This document shows, one piece after another, positions 51,244-59,676 of a DNA stretch of 64,000 nt. This stretch comes from Sphingobacteriaceae bacterium GW460-11-11-14-LB5. Its GTDB lineage: Bacteria > Bacteroidota > Bacteroidia > Sphingobacteriales > Sphingobacteriaceae. Position 1 is the first letter of the stretch. Every line of letters starts with the position of its first letter. The DNA lies in contig CP021237.1 of the NCBI GenBank assembly GCA_002151545.1, forward strand, positions 5,952,001-6,016,000, read 5' to 3'. The position numbers were made by a program, and so were the translations under genes. The notes under the pieces were generated by a model, which saw only the letters and a program-made list of their open reading frames with translations, was not told where the DNA came from and did no database searches.

Positions 51244-54216
51244 ATGAGAGTATTTTACCTGTTAAAACAGGGGCTTTTGGTGCTGTTAGTTTTTTCAGCA
51301 TTAATGGTAAAAGCACAAACCGGATCGGTGTCTGGTAAAGTGCTTGATGAAACCGGCCTGCCATTACCTGGCGCTTCTGTAGTTGTAAAAGGAACGACAA
51401 GAAGTACATCAACTGATGCGAATGGTAATTATAAACTAGGAGGTTTATCGGATGGTTCGATAACCTTATCTGCAAGTTTTGTCGGTTATCAAACCCTTGA
51501 TAAAGCCGTAAGCATTTCAGCAAATGCTACTGTTAATTTTCAATTGGTACCCGATGCACAAAAACTGAACGAAGTTGTGGTGATCGGTTACGGTACTGCA
51601 GAAAAGAAAAACCTAACCGGATCTATTACCACCGTAAGTGCGAAAGATTTTCAAAAAGGCGCAATTACCACACCTGAGCAATTAATTCAGGGTAAGGTAG
51701 CAGGGGTGAACATCATCTCTAACAGCGGTCAACCTGGAGTAGGTAGCCAGATCCGTATCCGTGGTGGAGCATCATTGAATGCCAGTAACGATCCGTTAGT
51801 GGTAATTGATGGGGTGCCATTTAGTGGTAATACCATCGATAATGCGCCAAGTCCGTTATCGTTGATTAATCCGAACGATATAGAAACCTTTACCGTACTG
51901 AAAGACGCAAATGCAACCGCTATTTATGGTTCAAGGGCATCAAACGGGGTAATTTTAATCACCACTAAAAAAGGTGGTTCTGGTGCACCTGTAATTAACT
52001 TTAGTACCAATAACTCCATTGCAACAGTGGCCAGAAAAGTAGATGTACTGTCTGCTGATCAGGTTCGCGCCTATGTTAATGCGAATGGCAATGCGACACA
52101 AAAAGCCTTGTTGGGAACGGCAAATACCGATTGGCAGGATGCCATTTACCAGCGTGCATTTACCTCTGATAATAACCTGAGTATAGCAGGTTCGTTCAAA
52201 GGTGTGCCTTACCGTGTTTCAGCAGGTTACTTAGATCAGGATGGTTTATTGATTACCGATAAGTTAAAACGTGGAACAGGTTCAATTACTTTATCACCAA
52301 GATTGTTTAAAGATCATTTAAAGATCGATTTAAACTTAAAAGGATCGTTAACCGATTCGCATTTTGCAAATGCTGGTGCAATTAACTCAGCTATTCAGTT
52401 CGATCCAACACAGCCAATTTATGCAGACAATAAATACGGTAATTATTTTGAATGGACACAAGGTACAGGAAGTGCAATGGTTCCGAACCCAAATGCACCA
52501 CGTAACCCTGTTGCATTAATCAGATTACAGGATAATAACGGTAATGCTGCACGGAGTGTAGGTAACGCTAAATTCGATTACTCATTTCACTTTTTACCAG
52601 AATTACACGCGAACCTAAATCTTGGTTACGATGTATCTAAAGGTTATGGTAGCATTGCTGTGCCAACTTACGCTGCTCAATCTGCAGCAACAAGCGGCTC
52701 ATTTTCTAGGGCTTTAAAAACAGAAGCTGATAAATTTTCTGAGTTCTATTTAAATTATGCACATACCGTAGAAAGCATTAAAAGTAGATTTGATGTAACT
52801 GCTGGTTATGGTTATTATGATATTGCCACCACTGGTTATAACTTTACCAACTACACCGGGTTAGGTGTACCAATCGTTACCCCGGTTTTCCCATTTTCTG
52901 TAGAACGTAATAAAATGCTTTCTTACTACGGAAGATTTAACTATACTCTTGCTGATAAATACATCCTGTCGGCTACGATGCGTGCCGATGCTTCTTCAAA
53001 ATTTGCTGAAAGCAATCGCTGGGGATATTTCCCTTCAGTGGGTTTTACCTGGAGAATTATCGGAGAAAATTTCCTTAAAGACAGCAAAGTGTTATCTGAT
53101 CTGAAATTGAGATTAAGTTATGGCGAAACAGGTAATAAGGATGGTGCTGATATTGGTAACTACAATTACATCGCTAAATATTATGCCAGCAGCAATACAG
53201 GTCAATACCAGATTGGCAATACTTTTTACAATTATTATGCCCCGGCTGGATATGATCCTGATTTGAGATGGGAAACCACTACTACTTATAATGCAGGTTT
53301 AGATTATGGATTTTTAGGCGGAAGGTTATATGGTAGCATTGATGTGTATTATAAAAAAACTGCCGATTTATTAAGTAAGATTACCATTCCGGTAGGAACA
53401 AACTTTAGCAATGAACTGGTTACCAACGTAGGTAATATGGATGTTAAAGGTGCAGAAGTAAGCTTAAATTTTACGGCCGTTAAAACTGAAAATACCACCT
53501 GGGATTTTGGTGTAAATGCCTCTTACAATAAAAGAAAGGTAACCAATTTAACCCTGAACCCGAACTCTGGATTTAAAATCGATGCTGGTGATATCTCAGG
53601 CGGAACCGGTATCCACTTAAAATACAATGCGGTTAATCAGATTCCTCAATCCTATTTTGTGTACAAACAGGTTTATGATGCAGGCGGCAAACCATTAGAA
53701 GGTGTTTATCAGGATTTAAATGGTGATGGTACGATTACTACTGATGATCAGTATTTCTATAAATCACCGGATCCTCAATTTACTTTTGGTTTCAATACCT
53801 CATTTACCTACAAAAAATGGAGTGTTAATACGGTTTTAAGAGCCAGTTTAGGCAATTACGTTTATGATAACGTGAGTTCGAACTTTGGTATCAAATCAAA
53901 CCTGTTAAGTTCGGTAGGTATCCTGAATAATGCCAGCAGTGATATATTGAATACTGGTTTTACCAATACGCAATACCTGAGCGATTACTATATCAAGAAT
54001 GCATCCTTTCTGAAAATGGATAATTTAGGTTTAGCCTATAATATTGGCAAACTATCTAAAGATGGAACCGCAACGATGAGAATTTCGGCAAACTGCCAGA
54101 ATGTTTTCGTTGTAACGAAATACAAAGGTCTTGATCCGGAATTAGCTACAGGTATCGATTATAACCTGTATCCACGACCAAGAACATACACGCTAGGTTT
54201 AAACGTTGGTTTTTAA
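51244..54216 (+). CDS. susC: SusC-type TonB-dependent transporter for malto-oligosaccharides
   Basis: A 990-aa outer-membrane transporter. Signal peptide ends at VKAQ near 25, then a CarboxypepD-regulatory domain (GSVSGKVLDETGLPLPGASVVVKG), the SusC plug near 118-250 (GKVAGVNIISNSGQPGVGSQ, DPLVVIDGVPFSG, FTVLKDANATAIYGSRASNG) and a barrel ending in RTYTLGLNVGF. It heads an operon with SusD, a SusE-like protein and starch enzymes, which points to malto-oligosaccharides or starch as substrate. The symbol is by analogy with Bacteroides. Confidence 0.9.
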   Translation: MRVFYLLKQGLLVLLVFSALMVKAQTGSVSGKVLDETGLPLPGASVVVKGTTRSTSTDANGNYKLGGLSDGSITLSASFVGYQTLDKAVSISANATVNFQLVPDAQKLNEVVVIGYGTAEKKNLTGSITTVSAKDFQKGAITTPEQLIQGKVAGVNIISNSGQPGVGSQIRIRGGASLNASNDPLVVIDGVPFSGNTIDNAPSPLSLINPNDIETFTVLKDANATAIYGSRASNGVILITTKKGGSGAPVINFSTNNSIATVARKVDVLSADQVRAYVNANGNATQKALLGTANTDWQDAIYQRAFTSDNNLSIAGSFKGVPYRVSAGYLDQDGLLITDKLKRGTGSITLSPRLFKDHLKIDLNLKGSLTDSHFANAGAINSAIQFDPTQPIYADNKYGNYFEWTQGTGSAMVPNPNAPRNPVALIRLQDNNGNAARSVGNAKFDYSFHFLPELHANLNLGYDVSKGYGSIAVPTYAAQSAATSGSFSRALKTEADKFSEFYLNYAHTVESIKSRFDVTAGYGYYDIATTGYNFTNYTGLGVPIVTPVFPFSVERNKMLSYYGRFNYTLADKYILSATMRADASSKFAESNRWGYFPSVGFTWRIIGENFLKDSKVLSDLKLRLSYGETGNKDGADIGNYNYIAKYYASSNTGQYQIGNTFYNYYAPAGYDPDLRWETTTTYNAGLDYGFLGGRLYGSIDVYYKKTADLLSKITIPVGTNFSNELVTNVGNMDVKGAEVSLNFTAVKTENTTWDFGVNASYNKRKVTNLTLNPNSGFKIDAGDISGGTGIHLKYNAVNQIPQSYFVYKQVYDAGGKPLEGVYQDLNGDGTITTDDQYFYKSPDPQFTFGFNTSFTYKKWSVNTVLRASLGNYVYDNVSSNFGIKSNLLSSVGILNNASSDILNTGFTNTQYLSDYYIKNASFLKMDNLGLAYNIGKLSKDGTATMRISANCQNVFVVTKYKGLDPELATGIDYNLYPRPRTYTLGLNVGF

Positions 54217-54230
54217 TAGAAGAAAATAAA

Positions 54231-55835
54231 ATGAAAAGCTCATTTAAAATAATATTGGCATCGGCGGTTTTAGTGTTATCATTAAACGCATGCAAAAAAG
54301 ACGCATTAAATCTAACACCAACCAACGATGTAACAGCAGATATTGCTTACGCTACGCCTGCAGGTTACAAACAACAGTTGGTGAGGTTATATGCAAATTA
54401 TGGATTAACAAGTCCATCGGGTTCAGATAACAGTGATGTTGGGGGCTTAAACTCAGGTTTTGCAGATTTTTTAAGGTTATTCTGGACCTCGCAAGAATTG
54501 GTGACAGATGAAGCAGTGTGTAACTGGGGCGATACCGGTATTCCTGAATTAGATAATGCAACCTGGTCTACCGATAACCAGTTTTTAAGGGGGTTATACT
54601 CACGCAGTATTTCGCAAATTACCCTGGTTAACGATTATTTACGTCAAAGTACTGCCGATAAACTGGCTTCACGTAATATTACCGGAGCCGATGCAACTAA
54701 TGTTGCACGTTATCGTGCAGAAGCCCGTTTCTTACGTGCCTATCAGTATTGGGTATTGTTAGATGCATTTGGAAATCCGCCATTTGTTACTGAAGCTGAT
54801 GAAATTGGAAAGGTTAACCCTAAACAGATTCAGCGTGCAGCCTTGTTTGCTTATGTGGAATCAGAATTGAAAGCCATAGAAAGCGACCTTGCTGAACCAC
54901 GTGCGAACGAGTATGGCCGTGCCGATAAAGGCGCAGATTGGGCATTGCTGGCCAGGTTGTATTTGAATGCGCAAGTTTATACCGGTACTGCAAAATACAC
55001 TGAAGCGATTACCTATTCAAGTAAAGTTATTGCGGCCAGTTATACTTTAAATCCGAGTTATGCCAATCTGTTTAAAGCAGATAACAATATCGGAAACACC
55101 GAGAATATATTAACCATTAATTATGACGGTGTAAACGGAACCAATTACGGAGGTACCACTTTCCTGATCAACGCAGCAGTTTATGCATCAGCTGATGCTG
55201 CAGGTATGGTGGCAGGTGACTATGGTGTGCCAAATGGTGGTTGGGCCGGTAACCGTACCCGTCAGAATTTACCAGCCTTATTTCCTAATACTACAGGATC
55301 TATTGATAAACGTGGTGTTTTTGTTGGACCGAAAGCCACAATAGATGCCATTTCAGATCCTAATGATGGTTTAAAGGTAACCAAGTTTAAAAATGTAACT
55401 TCCGGCGGAACAACGCCTGCATCATTAAACGGAACATTCAGTTCTTTAGATTTTGCCCTTTTCCGTTTGGCAGAACAATATCTTATTTATGGAGAAGCAG
55501 TCGCCAGAGGCGGTTCGGGTGGTAATGTAACAGATGCTTTAACTTACGTGAATAGATTACGTCAAAGAGCTTATGGCAATGCAAGCGGTAATGTTAGCGC
55601 AGCAGCTTTAACAACTGATTTTTATTTAGATGAAAGAGGTCGCGAGTTGTATTGGGAAGGTCACCGTCGTACCGATTTAATCCGTTATGGCAAATTTACC
55701 GGCGCTACTTATTTATGGCCGTTTAAAGGTGGTGTAAAAGCTGGTACTAGTTTGCCTGCTTACCGTAATCTATATCCGATTCCGAATGCCGATTTAATTG
55801 CAAATCCGAATCTGGTTCAAAACACTGGTTATTAA
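54231..55835 (+). CDS. susD: SusD-type starch-binding lipoprotein
   Basis: A 534-aa lipoprotein (lipobox LNAC, Cys near 21, then KKDALNLTPTNDVTAD). The TPR-like fold is visible in ARYRAEARFLRAYQYWVLLD-like sequence near 160-180 and the C-terminal YLDERGRELYWEGHRRTDLIRYGKF. It is the extracellular lid of the SusC transporter encoded 14 bp upstream. The substrate follows from the linked amylases. Confidence 0.9.
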   Translation: MKSSFKIILASAVLVLSLNACKKDALNLTPTNDVTADIAYATPAGYKQQLVRLYANYGLTSPSGSDNSDVGGLNSGFADFLRLFWTSQELVTDEAVCNWGDTGIPELDNATWSTDNQFLRGLYSRSISQITLVNDYLRQSTADKLASRNITGADATNVARYRAEARFLRAYQYWVLLDAFGNPPFVTEADEIGKVNPKQIQRAALFAYVESELKAIESDLAEPRANEYGRADKGADWALLARLYLNAQVYTGTAKYTEAITYSSKVIAASYTLNPSYANLFKADNNIGNTENILTINYDGVNGTNYGGTTFLINAAVYASADAAGMVAGDYGVPNGGWAGNRTRQNLPALFPNTTGSIDKRGVFVGPKATIDAISDPNDGLKVTKFKNVTSGGTTPASLNGTFSSLDFALFRLAEQYLIYGEAVARGGSGGNVTDALTYVNRLRQRAYGNASGNVSAAALTTDFYLDERGRELYWEGHRRTDLIRYGKFTGATYLWPFKGGVKAGTSLPAYRNLYPIPNADLIANPNLVQNTGY

Positions 55836-55846
55836 TCTCATAACAT

Positions 55847-56845
55847 ATGAAATCAATATTATTTAAATCCTTAGCGGTATGCTGTTTAGCGGTATCGCTT
55901 TGGTCTTGCAAAAAAGACGAAACGCAGACGGTTTCGAATGTAAGCCCTGCGGGTACACTTACTGCCTCGGCTACGAGCTTAAGCTTAGTACAGGCAAATG
56001 GAACAAAACCTGCGTTGACCTTAACATTTCCTGCATCAACCGTTACGGGTTACACGGTTCCGGTAACCTCTACCATTCAGTTTGATATTAAAGGAAAAAA
56101 CTTTGCTTCGCCTAAAGAATATGTAATCAGTACAACTTCCTATTCGCCTACGGTAAACGATTTTAATACCATGATGTTAGCACTGGGTGCAACTATCGGT
56201 ACACCGGCGCAGGTAGAAGTAAGGTTGAAATCAGGTGCTGCGGCAAATGCCATGACCTATTCTAATGTAATTACGTTAAGCGCTACCCCTTATTTAGCAT
56301 CGGCATGGATTTATGTACCTGGCAATTATCAGGGCTGGAACCCTTCAACAGCTGATAGTTTGGTGTCCTTAACCAGCAATGGCATTTATACCGGAATCAT
56401 CAAGTTTGATGGTAGTCCGTTTAAAATTACACCAGAAAAAAAATGGGATGTAGCTTATGGCGATGCAGGTGGTGGTACAATTAGTACCTCTGGAGGCGAT
56501 ATCAGTTCAGTATCTGCAGAATTCAAACTACTAACCGTTGACTTAAATAAGAAAACCTATACCATTGCAAAAGCCGACTACTGGTCTGTTATTGGTAGTG
56601 CAATTCCTGGCAGTAACTGGGCAGTAGATACCGATTTAAAATTTATTAATGATGGAAAAGGCACCTGGCAAGCGAAAATTGCTTTAACAGCCGGTGCTTT
56701 TAAATTCAGATTAAACCACGATTGGACAACCAGTATTGGCAACAATGGCGCTGATATCATGGTAACCGATGCCGGAACCTATACTTTAACCTTAACCGTT
56801 AATGCTGATGGTAAAACCGGATCATACACCATGGTTAAAAATTAA
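55847..56845 (+). CDS. SusE/SusF-like outer-membrane lipoprotein
   Basis: A 332-aa lipoprotein (lipobox SLWSC, Cys near 21). A SusE-type N-terminal Ig domain lies near 35-140 (TLTASATSLSLVQANGTKPA), then two starch-binding-like beta-sandwich domains near 150-238 (IYVPGNYQGWNPSTADSLVS) and 242-332 (DYWSVIGSAIPGSNWAVDTD). Trp residues in NYQGW and SAIPGSNW are candidate glucan platforms. It follows susD by 11 bp and is followed by a terminator-like hairpin. Confidence 0.82.
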   Translation: MKSILFKSLAVCCLAVSLWSCKKDETQTVSNVSPAGTLTASATSLSLVQANGTKPALTLTFPASTVTGYTVPVTSTIQFDIKGKNFASPKEYVISTTSYSPTVNDFNTMMLALGATIGTPAQVEVRLKSGAAANAMTYSNVITLSATPYLASAWIYVPGNYQGWNPSTADSLVSLTSNGIYTGIIKFDGSPFKITPEKKWDVAYGDAGGGTISTSGGDISSVSAEFKLLTVDLNKKTYTIAKADYWSVIGSAIPGSNWAVDTDLKFINDGKGTWQAKIALTAGAFKFRLNHDWTTSIGNNGADIMVTDAGTYTLTLTVNADGKTGSYTMVKN

Positions 56846-56862
56846 TCATTAACTAAACTATT

Positions 56863-56896
56863 CCTGTAGAGATCGTTTGATCTCTGCAGGATTTTT
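56863..56896 (+). terminator. Hairpin with T run between susE-like and GH13 genes
   Basis: CCTGTAGAGATC and GATCTCTGCAGG pair fully (one G-U) around GTTT, then ATTTTT. As genes on both sides belong together it may be an attenuator that lowers enzyme expression relative to susCDE. It contains the TTG at 56877, which argues against that codon as a start. Confidence 0.75.
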
Positions 56897-56918
56897 AAAA
56901 TCATTAAAAAGTTTTAGC

Positions 56919-58853
56919 ATGATAAAATCGCTTACCTCAGCTACCTTTTCTTCCGTTATTGCCTCTCCCTTTAATGCTCAAACTAAAATCCACGCAAATG
57001 TGCCGGGATTAAAAAAAATATTCATTGTCCTGGTTGTACTGTTTAGCAGTATCAATCTCTTCGCCCAAAAGCTGGAGCGTGTAGAGCCCATGTTCTGGTA
57101 CGTGGGGATGCATAATCCTAAATTACAGTTACTCGTGCACGGCGATAACATTGCCCAAACCACAGTAGCCTTAACTTATCCAGGCGTTAAGCTGGTTAAA
57201 GTAAATAAAGTAGAAAATCCCAATTATCTATTTCTCGATTTAACAATTGCCGCTACCGTAAAATCGGGTAGTTTTCCAATCAATTTTTCTGTAAATGGCA
57301 AAAAGATATTCAGTTACACTTACGAATTAAAAAACCGCGATAAAAGCGCGGGTAGAATTCAGGGCGTAACCAACAAAGATTTTATTTATCTGCTTATGCC
57401 CGATCGTTTTTCGAATGGCGATAAAAGCAACGATGTAGTTCAGGGTTTAACAGAAATGGCATTAAACCGCGATAGCATGTACTACCGTCATGGTGGCGAT
57501 ATACAAGGCGTAATTAACCACCTCGATTACCTGAAAGATTTGGGTGTAACTACAGTCTGGATGACTCCGGAGGTAGAAAACGATATGCCACAGGCTTCTT
57601 ACCACGGCTACGCAGTAACTGATCACTATAAAATAGATCCCCGTTATGGCACAAATGCACTTTACAAAAAGTATGTAGAGATTGCCCATGCCAAAGGATT
57701 AAAAGTAATTAAAGATATTGTACACAACCACATTGGTACACAACATTGGTTTTATAAAGATTTACCAATGAAAAACTGGTTAAACCAATGGCCAAAATAT
57801 ACCCAAACGAGTTACCGCGATCAGACCGTGATGGATGTGCATGCCTCTACGGCAGATCGTAAACAGATGTTAGATGGTTGGTTTGTACCTTCAATGCCCG
57901 ATTTAAATCAAACCAATCCTTATGTGCAGAACTACCTTACCCAAAATCACATTTGGTGGATTGAATATGCTGGTATTGATGGTTTGCGTTTGGATACTTA
58001 CGGGTATAACGATCCCGTTTATATGGCCGATTGGGCTTTAAAAGTTCAGGCGGAATTCCCTCATCTATCTGTTTTTGGTGAAACGTTGGTGACTGCAGTG
58101 GCCAACCAGGCCTTTTTTACAGGAGGAAATACCGTTAACCGTGGTTTTGATACACACCTTCAAGGTATAACCGATGCCACTTTGAAAGATGCCATTTACG
58201 AAGGAATAAATGGCAAGAACGGTTGGGTTGACGGAATTAACCGTTTGTATGCCACATTAGCGCACGATTTTCTTTATAAAAATCCAAATACCAACTGCAT
58301 CTTTTTGGATAACCATGATATGAGCCGCTTCTATTCGATGGTGGGCGAAGATTTAGATAAATATAAAATGGGAATGAGCATCCTGTTAACCATGCGCGGC
58401 ATTCCTGAAATGTATTACGGAACAGAAATTTTAATGAAAAACTTTTCCAATCCCGATGGTTTAATCCGTTCTGATTTCCCTGGTGGATGGGAAGGCGATA
58501 AAAAAGATAAGTTCATCGCTAATGGCCGTACCAATAAAGAAAATGATGCCTTCAACTTTGTTAAAACCTTGGCAAATTTTCGCAAAAGCAGCGCAGCACT
58601 ACAAACAGGTAAACTGATGCAATTTGTCCCTCAGGATGATATTTATGTTTATTTCCGCTACAATGCAGAACCAAAAGGAACAGTAATGGTTATAGTAAAC
58701 AATATTGACAAAGAAAAAATAATAAATACCGATCGTTTTGCCGAAAGAACAAAAGGGATTACAGCCGCTAAAAATGTAATCACAGGTGAAAACATCGATT
58801 TTAAAAGCATTAAAGTGCCTGCTAAAACAACATTGGTTTTAGTATTAAATTAA
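56919..58853 (+). CDS. GH13 alpha-amylase/neopullulanase, SusA-like
   Basis: About 644 aa from the ATG at 56919; a GTG at 57000 would place the export signal (LKKIFIVLVVLFSSINLFAQ) at the very N-terminus and is a real alternative. An N-terminal cyclomaltodextrinase-type Ig domain lies near 50-145 (LERVEPMFWYVGMHNPKLQ). The GH13 barrel follows: DRFSNGDKSND, VKVIKDIVHNH-like sequence, GLRLDTYGY with the nucleophile Asp near 358, FGETL with the acid/base Glu near 388, and FLDNHD with the third Asp near 467. It would cleave malto-oligosaccharides in the periplasm. Confidence 0.9.
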   Translation: MIKSLTSATFSSVIASPFNAQTKIHANVPGLKKIFIVLVVLFSSINLFAQKLERVEPMFWYVGMHNPKLQLLVHGDNIAQTTVALTYPGVKLVKVNKVENPNYLFLDLTIAATVKSGSFPINFSVNGKKIFSYTYELKNRDKSAGRIQGVTNKDFIYLLMPDRFSNGDKSNDVVQGLTEMALNRDSMYYRHGGDIQGVINHLDYLKDLGVTTVWMTPEVENDMPQASYHGYAVTDHYKIDPRYGTNALYKKYVEIAHAKGLKVIKDIVHNHIGTQHWFYKDLPMKNWLNQWPKYTQTSYRDQTVMDVHASTADRKQMLDGWFVPSMPDLNQTNPYVQNYLTQNHIWWIEYAGIDGLRLDTYGYNDPVYMADWALKVQAEFPHLSVFGETLVTAVANQAFFTGGNTVNRGFDTHLQGITDATLKDAIYEGINGKNGWVDGINRLYATLAHDFLYKNPNTNCIFLDNHDMSRFYSMVGEDLDKYKMGMSILLTMRGIPEMYYGTEILMKNFSNPDGLIRSDFPGGWEGDKKDKFIANGRTNKENDAFNFVKTLANFRKSSAALQTGKLMQFVPQDDIYVYFRYNAEPKGTVMVIVNNIDKEKIINTDRFAERTKGITAAKNVITGENIDFKSIKVPAKTTLVLVLN

Positions 58854-58857
58854 TTCC

Positions 58858-58875
58858 CGTCGACTTAAGTCGACG
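58858..58875. repeat. 18-bp perfect palindrome
   Basis: CGTCGACTTAAGTCGACG lies 5 bp after the GH13 stop, with no T run. This sequence type is a dispersed intergenic motif; role unknown. Confidence 0.6.
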
Positions 58876-58891
58876 ACTACAGATAAAAAAT

Positions 58892-59578
58892 ATGCTAGAA
58901 ATACTCCCGACTTCGGACTCCGGACTTCCGACTAAAATCAAGGCTTGTCTTTTTGACCTCGATGGCGTCCTGGTTGACACCGCCGTTTATCACTACAAAG
59001 CCTGGAAACGTTTAGCCAACACCATGGGTTTCGATTTTACAGAAGAGCAGAACGAACAGTTGAAAGGTGTTAGTCGCGTAGAAAGTTTGAATAAGATTTT
59101 GGCCTGGGGTGGTATAGAAAAAACAGATAGCGAAAAGGATGAGCTTGCTGGCTTAAAAAATAGCTGGTATGTAGATATGATTACTAAAATGACACCTGCA
59201 GAAGTTCTACCTGGAACGGTTGATTTCTTAACGGCGATTCATAAAGCGGGTTACAAATTGGCTTTAGGCTCGGCAAGTAAAAACTCAGGAATTATTTTGG
59301 AGAAAACAGATCTTGCTCATTTCTTCGATAAGATTGTTGACGGAAACATGGTGACCAAATCAAAACCCGATCCGGAAGTATTTTTAAAAGGAGCCGAACT
59401 CTTAGGCTTCGCACCTGACGAATGTGTGGTTTTTGAAGATGCTGTTGCGGGTGTAGAGGCTGCAAAAAGAGGCGGAATGAAAGCCATCGGTATCGGCGAA
59501 AAAAGCGTGCTTACCCAGGCAGATGTAGTCGTAAGCGGATTAGACAAATTAACAGTTAAAGACCTAGAAGAATTGTAA
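58892..59578 (+). CDS. pgmB: Beta-phosphoglucomutase (HAD family)
   Basis: A 228-aa cytoplasmic enzyme converting beta-D-glucose 1-phosphate to glucose 6-phosphate. The HAD motif FDLDGVLVDT gives nucleophile Asp22 and acid/base Asp24. The cap region has the beta-PGM pattern HYKAWKRLANTMGFDFTEEQNEQLKGVSR; later motifs are LALGSASKN, KSKPDPEVFLKGAELLG and VFEDAVAGVEAAKRGGMKAIGIG. It is placed with a GH65 phosphorylase, which makes its substrate. The N-terminus is about 14 residues longer than usual, and residues 6-14 are encoded by an ACTYCSG heptamer repeat; no other start codon is available. Confidence 0.92.
   Translation: MLEILPTSDSGLPTKIKACLFDLDGVLVDTAVYHYKAWKRLANTMGFDFTEEQNEQLKGVSRVESLNKILAWGGIEKTDSEKDELAGLKNSWYVDMITKMTPAEVLPGTVDFLTAIHKAGYKLALGSASKNSGIILEKTDLAHFFDKIVDGNMVTKSKPDPEVFLKGAELLGFAPDECVVFEDAVAGVEAAKRGGMKAIGIGEKSVLTQADVVVSGLDKLTVKDLEEL
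58903..58933. repeat. Four ACTYCSG heptamers inside the pgmB start region
   Basis: ACTCCCG, ACTTCGG, ACTCCGG, ACTTCCG plus ACT in exact 7-bp register, the same family as the arrays at 16664-17302, 21080-21530 and 23515-23785. Here it is translated as part of PgmB. Confidence 0.8.
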
Positions 59579-59582
59579 AGGA

Positions 59583-59669
59583 GTAGCAAGTATTAAGTAG
59601 TAAGTATCAAGTAGTAAATTTATCTTGATACTCAATTCTAATTACTTGATACTAGTTACTCGCTACTTG
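59583..59669. repeat. Nested inverted repeat between pgmB and GH65 genes
   Basis: AGTATCAAG and CTTGATACT flank a short loop, and outer arms GTAGCAAGTA and TACTCGCTAC pair with one mismatch. The left side is a degenerate run of AAGTA-type units. It fills most of the 98-bp gap. Confidence 0.6.
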
Positions 59670-59676
59670 ACTAAAT

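Noticed and set aside
56877-56918. TTG start for the SusA-like GH13
   Set aside because: The codon is inside a terminator-like hairpin; the ATG at 56919 or the GTG at 57000 are better.
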